Shown here one piece after another: positions 7,601 through 13,262 of a stretch of DNA of 13,262 bases. Both the position numbers and the translations under genes were made by a program. Location of the stretch: contig SKPS01000366.1 of the NCBI GenBank assembly GCA_007119395.1, positions 1-13,262 of the forward strand, read 5' to 3'. The notes under the pieces were generated by a model. It did no database searches, had not been told where the DNA came from, and saw only the letters and a list, made by a program, of their open reading frames with translations. The first letter of the stretch is position 1. The number at the start of each line of letters is the position of its first letter. Source of the DNA: Lentimicrobiaceae bacterium (GTDB lineage: Bacteria > Bacteroidota > Bacteroidia > Bacteroidales > SKPS01).

Positions 7601-8653
7601 GAGTTGCCCGGCATTGTCAGCCACGAGGCTGTGAGGCACTTCGGTACTACTTCCTCCCAGGTATGTGCTGTAGTCTAAAAAGGTGCCGGTTGAATCGAAT
7701 TTGGAGATCACCATATCACATGACCCCCCTCCATAGTTTACCTGGTAGGCTCCGGGGGTGGTTGGGTATCCTGTATTAAACGCATTTCCACCGGCATAGA
7801 GATTGCCCAAGTCATCGTAAGTGGCGGTATAGCCCCAGTTGTCGGCGGTGGAGCCGGTATAGGAGGCAAATATTCGCACCGGAGGATCGATAACCAGTGG
7901 ATAATCGGGGTTGTAGTTACCCAACCGATAGGTGATGATATTGTTACGGAGACGGAACCGGCACGCCACCTCCACCTCTTCTCCATCAATGATTTGGTAG
8001 GCATAGGGTTTTAGCTCAAAGACCCGCCCGAACGGGGTGTGAACGAAGAGGTTCCCATTGCGTATCTGGATGTTCTCTACCCCCTCATAGTGCAACCGGA
8101 TCTGCCCCGGATCAGATCCGGGTTTGCAGTGGAATTCGTACTTAAACAGTTTTTCATCCTGAAGCACATGCAGGTCTATATTCTCATACAGGTTTTGGTA
8201 TACCACCTGTTGGAAACGTCTCACTCCGGAGGCCCATTGCGATGGGTCGTTTCCAATAAAGTAGTTAAAGATTCCCTGATGAGGGTTGTAAGCGGATACC
8301 ACCGGATCGGGCAACGCATCCAGGAAGTTAACCCTGTATGCAAAATGATCGATGTTGCCGGATGGTACAGGGGTTGTTTCACGTTGATCACGTGGCAATG
8401 TTTTGTAGCCGGCCCAACGGCTGAAAGCCTCTTGATCGCGCAGGTCATAGGTAAAACGATCCCTCTCCAGATACACCTTGGCACCGTTCAACTCCACCCG
8501 GTACAACACACGATGATCCCACTGCCCTTTGTTTTCAATAAAGGCAACCTGGCTTCCTTGCAAGCTGTAGCGCTGGGCATCAACTGAAATAGTCAATACC
8601 CACGTCAGCATCAGGATCGCCGAAACGGATTTGAACAGATACGGCACAGGCAT
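4664..8653 (-). CDS. Large secreted SBBP-repeat / PKD / SprB-repeat protein with type B (gliding motility-associated) T9SS C-terminal domain
   Basis: A 1329-residue T9SS cargo. Signal peptide 1-26 (cleavage near DAQ). Residues about 36-255 form the N-terminal domain usually paired with SBBP repeats (FIENKGQWDHRVLYRVELNG at 38-57, with IDPP closing at 255-258). Residues about 258-757 hold seven SBBP-type repeats. A PKD domain follows (about 757-840, WDFGDGQTSNALNPTHIYTQ at 793-812), then Ig-like/PKD-like segments (about 845-1000), two SprB-like repeats (1005-1149), another Ig-like segment (about 1155-1235) and the type B sorting domain (1237-1329) with FVPNAFTPNGDGVND and YNRWGEKVFET. The role is inferred as a surface-displayed or released adhesin-like protein exported by T9SS; no catalytic motif was seen. 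It is the first gene of the run, has a -7 box at 8688-8695, and is followed 1 nt later by the PorP/SprF gene. Confidence 0.92.
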   Translation of the reverse strand: MPVPYLFKSVSAILMLTWVLTISVDAQRYSLQGSQVAFIENKGQWDHRVLYRVELNGAKVYLERDRFTYDLRDQEAFSRWAGYKTLPRDQRETTPVPSGNIDHFAYRVNFLDALPDPVVSAYNPHQGIFNYFIGNDPSQWASGVRRFQQVVYQNLYENIDLHVLQDEKLFKYEFHCKPGSDPGQIRLHYEGVENIQIRNGNLFVHTPFGRVFELKPYAYQIIDGEEVEVACRFRLRNNIITYRLGNYNPDYPLVIDPPVRIFASYTGSTADNWGYTATYDDLGNLYAGGNAFNTGYPTTPGAYQVNYGGGSCDMVISKFDSTGTFLDYSTYLGGSSTEVPHSLVADNAGQLFILGTTGSANFPVTANAFDTSFSGGTAYTLTSILQYPNGSDIVVLKLNHDGTQLLASTYVGGSGNDGLNHGSPLTYNYADEVRGEVLLDNQGNVMVVSSSHSTNFPVTPGAVQPTSGGSQDAVVFKMDNQLTSMIWSTYLGGSGHDAGYSIVADAQNAVYVAGGTSSQNFPVTPGVYQTTRQGGVSDGWVAKISADGQLLEYSTYFGSNEYDQIYFVEQDAQGDVYVLGQTAATGNHYIYNAQWHTPSGGQFITKLTPSLDQRIWSTAFGSGNGPDISPTAFMVDLCNRVYLSGWGGQVNNFGGTSGLPVTPDAFQLTTDNSDYYFMIMQDDASTLLYATYYGGPMSREHVDGGTSRFDKKGRIYQAVCAGCGGFSDFPTSPGAWSNTNQSTNCNMGVVVFDFHTPALVADFLDPPSICAPDTVTFVNTSQIPNPSTTTILWDFGDGQTSNALNPTHIYTQAGVYQVTLILSDMGTCNFHDTIVKQVVVLAGQAAALTPVEVCVGNTAQIGILPINDPNVTYQWIPALHLNNPQLSNPIASAPGTTSYQLFVDNGICTDTFHQQFIVYDLMVDAGPDTAICAGSVTLSASSPNPQVMYHWSDNPDFTTMLNTSSMDPTCVVTINTPQYFYVEVYNHLCSVKDSLFVDQVVKFASVDVQDPNCHQGCDGQATAVMSSGTPPFTYQWSHSASVTHQAFQLCADTHYVTVTDADGCIGVQQFLVVDPPPLESVAWAHNAPCEDVCIGRGFVTPTGGTPPYQYAWNDPLQQQTSPANALCPGNYTVTITDSKGCVHTDHVVVEDSSIYINLTITVSRDTIFEGQQVYLEATNLGPGYSYKWTPSTWLSNDRIYNPIATPNGTIEYHLLVTDQWGCEFRTSVLITVIEVICDDPHIFVPNAFTPNGDGVNDVLYVYSLFADEIYFAIYNRWGEKVFETTDLQRGWDGTYKGREVDPGVFDYYLQVRCFNQQKFRKKGNITLIR
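4667..4945 (-). other. Type B T9SS sorting domain (gliding motility-associated C-terminal domain)
   Basis: Residues 1237-1329 carry the family blocks in order: IFVPNAFTPNGDGVND (1242-1257), IYNRWGEKVFET (1273-1284), GWDGTYKGREVDPGVFDYYL (1290-1309) and a basic end KFRKKGNITLIR. This is the outer-membrane export signal of type B cargos; the protein ends exactly at the domain's usual end. Confidence 0.93.
5207..5641 (-). repeat. Two SprB-like repeats with a shared four-cysteine pattern
   Basis: Residues about 1005-1075 and 1080-1149 are related repeats, each with GG/SGTPP(F/Y)xY(Q/A)W and (H)YVTVTDADGC or NYTVTITDSKGC. Both hold Cys in the same spacing: C1013-x3-C1017-x32-C1050-x13-C1064 and C1089-x3-C1093-x33-C1127-x13-C1141. 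The regular spacing suggests two disulfides per repeat; the pairing is inferred. Confidence 0.78.
6383..7882 (-). repeat. Seven SBBP-type repeats, predicted beta-propeller
   Basis: Residues about 258-757 show seven units. Their S(T)Y-x-G-type starts lie near residues 264, 329, 408, 488, 554, 617 and 690, a period of about 63-80 residues. Most units also have a strand of the form VYVAGGT, an FPVTPGAYQ-type block (296, 362, 456, 521, 659, 729; unit five is degenerate) and a D-x-V-x-K strand. Seven such four-strand units are what a seven-bladed propeller needs. Confidence 0.72.
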
Positions 8654-8687
8654 GATGCAAATCGTTAAGATGAAAAATCTGTCGTAA

Positions 8688-8695
8688 CAAAGGTA
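8688..8695 (-). promoter_or_regulatory. Candidate -7 promoter box for the T9SS cassette
   Basis: TACCTTTG on the minus strand is a full match to TAnnTTTG. Transcription would start near 8681, leaving a leader of about 28 nt before the ATG at 8653. No -33 TTG at the usual spacing was found; the nearest TTTG is about 28 nt upstream of the box. Confidence 0.5.
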
Positions 8696-8763
8696 CGCAT
8701 TATTATTAAGACACGTATTTCAGCAAAATAGTTGCCTGGAAAATGGAAGAAAAGAAGAAAAAA

Positions 8764-8803
8764 ACAAAAAAAGGCCAAAAACACTCTACTTTGTTCTGGA
8801 GTG
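8764..8803 (-). terminator. Candidate intrinsic terminator of the nitroreductase gene
   Basis: Read on the minus strand, a CACTC / GAGTG inverted repeat (8799-8803 and 8782-8786, 12-nt loop) spans the stop codon and is followed at once by TTTTT (8777-8781), GGCC and a further T-rich run. The stem is only 5 bp, so termination may rely mainly on the U-tract. Downstream (8737-8775) the plus strand is almost pure purine. Confidence 0.4.
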
Positions 8804-9550
8804 ATTCATAAACTGCTGTTTTTCTATCACCTCCATAAACACCTTTGAGAAATGGAGGTTGTCTTTGAGGGTATATCTTTTCTCGGTGAAGATTTTAGCC
8901 AGGGAATCGAGTTGGTTCTCTTCGAGCAACTGTTTGGTAAGGGGCAATTGTTCTTTTTCAGCGTATAGTTGGTTGATTTTTTCGGGGGAGTAGTTTTGAT
9001 AGGTTTCATGGTGCACCACCGCTTCCAGGGGCAGCCTGTCGGTTAGTTCAGGTTGTTCATCCGGATATCCTACCACGAGGGTTGTCACGGGCACTACGCC
9101 AGCCGGGAGGTTAAAGAACTCAACCAGTTTATCAGCTTGGTATGTAGTGGTACCGAGGTAGCAAATGCCGAGGCCATGCGCTTCTGCAGCCAAGGCGCTG
9201 TTTTGGGATGCAATCAGTGCATCAATGGAGGCGGTGAAAAACGAGAGGAAGTTATCGTATCCAGGAAGTGCATCACGTTGCTCGCACCAGAGGTTAAACC
9301 TGTTGAAGTCGGCGCAAAAAGTGAGCAATACCGGTGCATCAAGCACCATCTGTTGTGAAAAGTGGAGTTTGTGCAAAGCCTCCTTCTTTTGCTGGTCACG
9401 GGTAACGATAATGCTGTACACCTGCATGTTGCCAGTGGTGCTGGTTCGTACGGCAGCCTTCAGAACATCGTTGAGGATATGCTCCGGAATCGGGTCTTTT
9501 TTGTATTTTCTGATGGTACGATGTGAAAAAATGGTGTCAAGTGTGTTCAT
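8786..9550 (-). CDS. NADPH-dependent FMN nitroreductase (NfsA/Frp-like)
   Basis: A 254-residue flavin oxidoreductase of the nitroreductase superfamily, probably a cytoplasmic homodimer reducing nitro compounds, quinones or flavins with NAD(P)H. The FMN phosphate-binding start SHRTIRKYKKDPIP (9-22), the STTGNMQ block (37-43), the central GLGICYLG (126-133) and the C-terminal VVGYPDEQPELTDRLPLEAVVH (159-180, of which GYPDEQPELTDRLP is the clearest part) fit group A members such as NfsA. No signal peptide or membrane segment. The C-terminal tail (about 185-254) is charged and helical, also as in that group. Start 9550 lies about 34 nt below a perfect -7 box. It appears monocistronic: a candidate terminator covers its end, and the next minus-strand gene has its own box. 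The physiological substrate cannot be told. Confidence 0.9.
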   Translation of the reverse strand: MNTLDTIFSHRTIRKYKKDPIPEHILNDVLKAAVRTSTTGNMQVYSIIVTRDQQKKEALHKLHFSQQMVLDAPVLLTFCADFNRFNLWCEQRDALPGYDNFLSFFTASIDALIASQNSALAAEAHGLGICYLGTTTYQADKLVEFFNLPAGVVPVTTLVVGYPDEQPELTDRLPLEAVVHHETYQNYSPEKINQLYAEKEQLPLTKQLLEENQLDSLAKIFTEKRYTLKDNLHFSKVFMEVIEKQQFMNHSRTK

Positions 9551-9583
9551 TGGAATAATTTAAAAGGTTAATACAATTTGAGG

Positions 9584-9591
9584 CAAAGATA
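9584..9591 (-). promoter_or_regulatory. Candidate -7 promoter box for the nitroreductase gene
   Basis: TATCTTTG on the minus strand is a perfect TAnnTTTG match 34 nt above the ATG at 9550. A TTTTG lies upstream but only 12 nt away, closer than the usual -33 spacing. The 9551-9723 interval is a divergent promoter region; the plus-strand side has only a weak candidate, TATCTTCA at 9646-9653. Confidence 0.55.
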
Positions 9592-9723
9592 GGTTCATTT
9601 TTGCAAAATGGGAAATGGTGCACCTAATGGTAGCGTAAAATGTGGTATCTTCACGCCGGCAAACTGAAACAAAAAGGGGCGTTGAAACGTCATACTGAGA
9701 GAGTGTTTAATGGTAAGGATCGA

Positions 9724-10407
9724 ATGAGCCTATATTCTTTCATCATCAAGTATTTATGCAGGCCAACGACTTGGGTCACCTTGGTTGCGGGCGTAACAAT
9801 TCTTTTACACCCTGCCGCATTGAAGGGGCAGGATACGATTGTTGCAGATGTACGTGACACGGTGGCCATGGTTCGCGGCAAGGTGGTTGAGCGCCATACA
9901 GGCACCCCGATGTTCCATGCGCACATCATCAATTTAAGCCGTAACCGCGCCACGCTGTCTGACCGTGATGGGCACTTCAGGCTACCGGCTGCAGCAGGAG
10001 ACACTGTTTATTTCTCACATGTGGGGTATAAAAAACGGCTGGTACCGGTACCCGCAAGATCAATTGACAGCGGTGATTTGTTCCGGGTTGCACTCTATGT
10101 TGACACGGTGGTGCTGCGCCACTTCAGGGTGCTGGCAGCCTCACGTCAGGTGCAGTTCAGACACGATTTCATCAACCGGCAAGTGGCACCCGATACACTG
10201 AACCCCGCTTTTGAAGCTTTCCTCCAGGAAAACCATTTTAGTGCTCCCACAGGTAGCATCGTACTGCCCGGCCCGGTTACGCTGATCTATGAAAACTTCA
10301 ACAGATCAGCACGACAACAGCGGAGAATAGCACGCAACCGAGAACGATATTTCGAACACCTTCCCGAAGAGGAGAAAAGAAAAGTGCTCTTTTATGATGA
10401 AGAATAA
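9724..10407 (+). CDS. Secreted carboxypeptidase-regulatory-like domain protein, function unknown
   Basis: A 227-residue protein. The ATG at 9724 was chosen because it puts a normal signal sequence (about residues 1-35, hydrophobic WVTLVAGVTILLHPAAL, then KGQDT) at the N-terminus. An upstream ATG at 9640 would add 28 basic residues and lies before the weak promoter candidate at 9646-9653. Residues about 47-125 form a CarboxypepD_reg-like beta domain: VRGKVVERHTGTPMFHAHI (50-68), ATLSDRDGHFRLP (76-88), GDTVYFSHVGYKK (92-104). The C-terminal part (about 140-227) has SAPTGSIVLPGPVTLIYENF and a basic helix (RQQRRIARNRERYF), seen in other small Bacteroidota proteins with this domain. The domain is a beta-sandwich without catalytic residues. 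It stands alone between a divergent nitroreductase and the M16 pair, so context gives no role. Confidence 0.8.
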   Translation: MSLYSFIIKYLCRPTTWVTLVAGVTILLHPAALKGQDTIVADVRDTVAMVRGKVVERHTGTPMFHAHIINLSRNRATLSDRDGHFRLPAAAGDTVYFSHVGYKKRLVPVPARSIDSGDLFRVALYVDTVVLRHFRVLAASRQVQFRHDFINRQVAPDTLNPAFEAFLQENHFSAPTGSIVLPGPVTLIYENFNRSARQQRRIARNRERYFEHLPEEEKRKVLFYDEE

Positions 10408-10467
10408 TCGAGACAGCGCCATATCCATAATCTATGAAGGGTTGATATGGTGATTCTATAGGAGAAG

Positions 10468-10521
10468 GTTGAGTATGTTGAGAATGTTGAGGGCGTTGAG
10501 GGTATTGAGAAGGTTTAGGGG
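10468..10521 (+). repeat. Degenerate 9-bp tandem repeat, six units
   Basis: Consecutive units are GTTGAGTAT, GTTGAGAAT, GTTGAGGGC, GTTGAGGGT, ATTGAGAAG and GTTTAGGGG. The hexamer GTTGAG is exact in the first four and one base off in the last two; the remaining three bases vary. The frame aligned with the repeat is closed by TAG on both sides. Confidence 0.88.
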
Positions 10522-10585
10522 GTGCTGTTTTTTTTAGTTATTAGAAGATGTTGCACAAAAAGGGGTGATGACCGCGGTTTTTTAT

Positions 10586-10593
10586 TACTTTTG
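10586..10593 (+). promoter_or_regulatory. Candidate -7 promoter box for the M16 peptidase operon
   Basis: TACTTTTG fits TAnnTTTG fully and is followed by GCGCC. Transcription would begin near 10599, giving a leader of about 130 nt before the ATG at 10731. No -33 TTG at the expected spacing. Confidence 0.5.
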
Positions 10594-10627
10594 CGCCACG
10601 TAAAATCAACAGCTATAAATGTTCACA

Positions 10628-10702
10628 ATGGGTAACGCTTTGAGGGGTTACTTTACTGAAGCCTGTGGCCCTGCAGTTATATTCTGTTTTTAAGAATCAC
10701 TG
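10628..10702 (+). promoter_or_regulatory. Possible structured leader with a 21-codon ORF ahead of the M16 operon
   Basis: An ORF from ATG 10628 to TAA 10693 would encode a 21-residue peptide ending AVIFCF. A hairpin GTAAC/GTTAC (10632-10636 and 10647-10651) lies over its start. A second hairpin (CAGT..ATTCT / AGAAT.ACTG, 10674-10702) contains its stop codon in the loop and ends 28 nt before the peptidase start. Whether either is functional is unknown. Confidence 0.25.
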
Positions 10703-10730
10703 AATCAATACCTAATACAAATCAACAATT

Positions 10731-12062
10731 ATGAAGCGGAACAATTTCAAATGGTTATTCAGCCTTGCGCTGGTTGTGTTTTTCTCAGCCGGCATATACG
10801 GGCAGAGCAACCGAATTGAGTTTACTGAGTACAAACTCGAAAACGGGTTACATGTCATTCTTCACCAGGACAACACCACACCCAATGTGGTGGTTGAGAT
10901 CATGTACCATGTAGGGGCTAAGAACGAGAACCCTGAGCGCACCGGTTTTGCGCATTTCTTTGAGCATTTGATGTTTGAAGGTTCTAAGCACATTGGGCGT
11001 GGAGAGTTTGCTGAAATCGTTGAGCGTGCCGGTGGCACGTTGAATGCAGGCACATGGTATGACTACACGACATACTATGTATTGTTACCATCCAACCAGC
11101 TTGAGTTGGCTTTGTGGCTTGAGTCTGAGCGGATGTTACATCCTGTGATCGACTCGATTGGCATTGCCACCCAAAAGGATGTGGTCACCGAGGAGATGCA
11201 GCAGGTGCGCGACAACCGCCCTTACGGCAGAATCCTGACAGAGACCTTAATGCGTGCCTATTCAGAACATCCCTACCGAAGCGATGTGCTGGGCCTTGAT
11301 CCACACATCCGCAATGCAACGGAAGAGGACATTACGAACTTCCACGACATGTTTTATGTGCCCAATAATGCTGTGTTGGTGGTAAGTGGTGATTTTGAGA
11401 TTGAAACGACAAAGAAGCTGATCGAAAAGTATTTTGGAGACATTCCTGCCGGCACAGGAGAGATCTACCGGCCAAGTGTAGTTGAGCCACGCCGCACCGC
11501 TGAGATTCGTGATACGGTATACGACAACATCCAGTTGCCGGCAGTGATCCATGCTTACCCGATGCCCGCTTTGGGCACGCCTGATTATTATGCCATGGAC
11601 ATGCTTAGCACGCTGCTGTCAAGGGGTCAAAGCAGCAGATTATACAGGAAACTTGTTGACCAGGAGGAGACAGCTCTGTCTATTCAATCAATACCGCTGG
11701 GCTTGGAAGATCCGGGGTTGTTTATTATTTTCGGTTTGCCGAACATAGGTGTAGATTTGGAAGTGCTGGAGGCAGGTTTTGTGGCTGAATTAGAAAGGGT
11801 AAAAGAGGAATTGATTTCTGAACAGGAGTTCCAGAAGCTACGCAACCAGATGGAGAGCAGTTTCGTAGGCAGAAACACCACCATTGCCAGCAGGTCAACC
11901 GCACTGGCCACATATCACACCCTGCATGGTGATGCCAACAAGATCAACACCGAATTAGACAGGTACATGGCTGTTACCCGCGAGGACATCCGACGCGTAG
12001 CCAATGAGTTCCTTCAGGAGGATCAGCGTGTGGTGATTTACTATTTGCCACATGCACAATAA
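10731..12062 (+). CDS. Secreted M16 family zinc metallopeptidase, catalytic subunit
   Basis: A 443-residue, half-size M16B-type peptidase (two M16 domains). The signal peptide (about 1-24, hydrophobic SLALVVFFSAGIYG) places it in the envelope. The inverted zinc motif HFFEH (75-79) sits in TGFAHFFEHLMFEGSKH (71-87); H75 and H79 bind zinc and E78 is the general base. E155 in VTEEM, 76 residues beyond H79, is the expected third ligand. The N-terminal domain continues with HPYRSDVLG (180-188) and PNNAVLVVSGDF (211-222). The C-terminal domain has LLSRGQSSRLYRKLVDQE (295-312), carrying the conserved Arg/Tyr region of active subunits. Start 10731 gives a complete signal peptide in an A/T-rich context. 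A second M16 gene follows after 33 nt, so the products probably form a catalytic/non-catalytic heterodimer degrading peptides in the periplasm; the substrate is unknown. Confidence 0.95.
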   Translation: MKRNNFKWLFSLALVVFFSAGIYGQSNRIEFTEYKLENGLHVILHQDNTTPNVVVEIMYHVGAKNENPERTGFAHFFEHLMFEGSKHIGRGEFAEIVERAGGTLNAGTWYDYTTYYVLLPSNQLELALWLESERMLHPVIDSIGIATQKDVVTEEMQQVRDNRPYGRILTETLMRAYSEHPYRSDVLGLDPHIRNATEEDITNFHDMFYVPNNAVLVVSGDFEIETTKKLIEKYFGDIPAGTGEIYRPSVVEPRRTAEIRDTVYDNIQLPAVIHAYPMPALGTPDYYAMDMLSTLLSRGQSSRLYRKLVDQEETALSIQSIPLGLEDPGLFIIFGLPNIGVDLEVLEAGFVAELERVKEELISEQEFQKLRNQMESSFVGRNTTIASRSTALATYHTLHGDANKINTELDRYMAVTREDIRRVANEFLQEDQRVVIYYLPHAQ

Positions 12063-12095
12063 TCACTTCAACATCAACAAAAAAAACTTAACATC

Positions 12096-13262
12096 ATGAA
12101 AAAGAGCATAATACTGATATTTTTTGTATTGGCAACCTTTATTTCAGCCACGTCACAGGTGGACCGTAGTCAGCGGCCTCAACCTGGTCCGGCGCCGGTG
12201 ATACAGTTGGGTGATTTCGAGACCTTCAAGCTACGTAACGGTTTGCAGGTGATTGTAGTGGAGAATCGCAGTGTACCTGTGGTATCATTTCAGATTACCC
12301 TTGATATTAACCCTGCATTGGAGGGTGATGCGGCCGGGTACAGTTCGCTGGCCGGATCTCTGATGCGTGAGGGCACCACCACACGCAGCAAAGAGCAGAT
12401 CGATGAAGAGATTGATTTTATCGGAGCCTCCCTCAGCACATTTTCCACCGGCATGTTTGCTTCAGCCCTCACCCGGCATACAGAAACGCTGCTGGAGTTG
12501 ATGTCTGACATTTTGCTGAACCCCACCTTCCCTGAGGCCGAGTTGCAACGAAGCATCAACCAGACACTTTCAGGGCTGGAGGCAAGCAGAAACAGTTCCG
12601 ATTTTATCGCAGGCAACATTGCCAATGTAACCCGTTATGGCACCGATCATCCTTACGGAGAGATCACCACACCGGAGACACTCAACAACATCACCCGTGA
12701 GCACCTGGTTAACTACTACAACACGTATTTCAGGCCCAACGTAGCCTATTTGGTAATTGTTGGCGACATTAACGTAAGGGAGGCTCGCAAACTCACGAGA
12801 AAGTTTTTTGGCAAATGGGAGAAACAGAATGTTCCTTCTACGACCTACCCCACCCCTGTGGCTCCTGAGGGCAATCGCGTTGCATTGGGCAACCGCACCG
12901 GTGCCACACAGTCAACCGTAATGGTTACCTACCCTGTTGAGTTCACACCAGGCAACCCTGATGCCCTTGCAGCGAGTATGATGAACAACATTCTTGGTGG
13001 TGGAGTCTTCTCCGGTAGGCTGATGCAAAATCTTCGTGAAGACAAAGGGTACACCTATGGTGCACGGTCGAGCCTTTCCAGTGACCGAAGAATCGGGTCG
13101 TTCAGGGCCAGCACCGAAGTGCGGAACAGTGTCACTGACAGCACCGTGGTAGAGATTCTCGCCGAGATGCGCCGACTGATTGAAGAGCCCATTGATGAAG
13201 AAACACTGGAGCTAGTCAAGAGCTTTTTAACCGGCAGCTTCTCCAGGTCACTCGAAAGACCA
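12096..13262 (+). CDS. M16 family protein lacking the zinc site (non-catalytic partner), truncated by window edge
   Basis: An open frame from ATG 12096 to the right edge, 389 residues visible. The signal peptide (1-20, SIILIFFVLATFISATS) is followed by a Pro-rich linker and an M16 N-terminal domain (FKLRNGLQVIVVENRSVPVV, 44-63). Where HxxEH should be, the sequence reads AGYSSLAGSLMREG (80-93), so the His, Glu and His positions are S84, G87 and S88 and zinc binding is lost. The C-terminal domain has the glycine-rich loop LGGGVFSGRLMQNLREDKGY (300-319) typical of non-catalytic subunits such as alpha-MPP. It lies 33 nt after the active M16 gene with no promoter box between, so one operon and a heterodimer are likely. 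The usual family length implies only a few tens of residues are missing. Confidence 0.93.
   Translation, partial: MKKSIILIFFVLATFISATSQVDRSQRPQPGPAPVIQLGDFETFKLRNGLQVIVVENRSVPVVSFQITLDINPALEGDAAGYSSLAGSLMREGTTTRSKEQIDEEIDFIGASLSTFSTGMFASALTRHTETLLELMSDILLNPTFPEAELQRSINQTLSGLEASRNSSDFIAGNIANVTRYGTDHPYGEITTPETLNNITREHLVNYYNTYFRPNVAYLVIVGDINVREARKLTRKFFGKWEKQNVPSTTYPTPVAPEGNRVALGNRTGATQSTVMVTYPVEFTPGNPDALAASMMNNILGGGVFSGRLMQNLREDKGYTYGARSSLSSDRRIGSFRASTEVRNSVTDSTVVEILAEMRRLIEEPIDEETLELVKSFLTGSFSRSLERP

Larger units (their letters stand above)
10408..10730 (+). other. 323-nt gene-free region: inverted repeat, 9-bp tandem repeats, promoter and leader of the M16 operon
   Basis: In order: an inverted repeat CCATATC/GATATGG (10419-10425 and 10444-10450, 18-nt loop) without a T-run behind it, so a poor terminator; the 9-bp tandem repeat (10468-10521); a T8 run (about 10528-10535); an 8-bp palindrome ACCGCGGT (10571-10578); a -7 box (10586-10593); then a leader of about 130 nt with two small hairpins and a 21-codon ORF. 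No convincing protein gene was found here. Confidence 0.7.

Noticed and set aside
8039..8587. 182-codon plus-strand open frame
   Set aside because: It is antisense to the conserved N-terminal domain of the large T9SS cargo; no domain or promoter supports it.
9640..9723. Upstream ATG extending the carboxypeptidase-regulatory-like protein by 28 residues
   Set aside because: The extension is highly basic, precedes a normal signal peptide and would begin upstream of the only promoter candidate; ATG 9724 is preferred.
10419..10450. Inverted repeat CCATATC/GATATGG as terminator of the gene ending at 10407
   Set aside because: The stem is A/T-rich, the loop is 18 nt and no T-run follows, so it is a weak terminator candidate.
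10475..10537. 20-codon ORF through the 9-bp tandem repeat (Leu/Arg-rich peptide)
   Set aside because: It follows directly from the repeat unit, has no start-region support and ends in a T-run; the repeat itself is the better explanation.

Overview
The window comes from a member of the Bacteroidota. Three things support this: type IX secretion (T9SS) hallmarks (a PorP/SprF-family membrane protein and a type B sorting domain), Bacteroidota-style -7 promoter boxes (TAnnTTTG) just upstream of four transcription units, and A/T-rich start regions without Shine-Dalgarno motifs. Base composition is moderate. Genus cannot be read from the sequence. No RNA genes, CRISPR arrays, insertion sequences or phage genes were seen.

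Left part, minus strand (8695 down to 1): a tightly packed run of five genes, in transcription order. (1) A 1329-residue secreted multidomain protein: N-terminal SBBP-associated domain, seven SBBP-type repeats, PKD and Ig-like domains, two SprB-like repeats and a type B (gliding-motility-associated) C-terminal sorting domain. (2) A PorP/SprF-family outer-membrane protein, 1 nt later with a GTG start. (3) A TPR / PD40 / OmpA-like protein ending in a DUF1573-like domain, 6 nt later. (4) A VanX-type D-Ala-D-Ala dipeptidase lipoprotein, overlapping the previous gene by 8 nt. (5) After 52 nt holding a second promoter-like box, the N-terminal part of a Prc/Tsp tail-specific protease that runs off the left edge. 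Genes 1-3 read as one T9SS export-and-anchoring cassette: a cargo with a type B signal, its likely dedicated PorP/SprF partner and a periplasmic linker to the wall. Genes 4 and 5 suggest coupling to peptidoglycan trimming and envelope proteolysis.

Middle: a FMN-dependent nitroreductase (minus strand, 9550-8786) with its own promoter box and a candidate terminator separates the cassette from a plus-strand gene for a secreted protein with a carboxypeptidase-regulatory-like domain (9724-10407).

Right part, plus strand: a 323-nt gene-free stretch (10408-10730) carries a degenerate 9-bp tandem repeat, a good -7 box and a roughly 130-nt leader with small hairpins and a 21-codon ORF. It precedes two M16 peptidase genes. 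The first keeps the HxxEH zinc site and the second has lost it, the usual active/inactive M16 pairing. The second is cut by the right edge.
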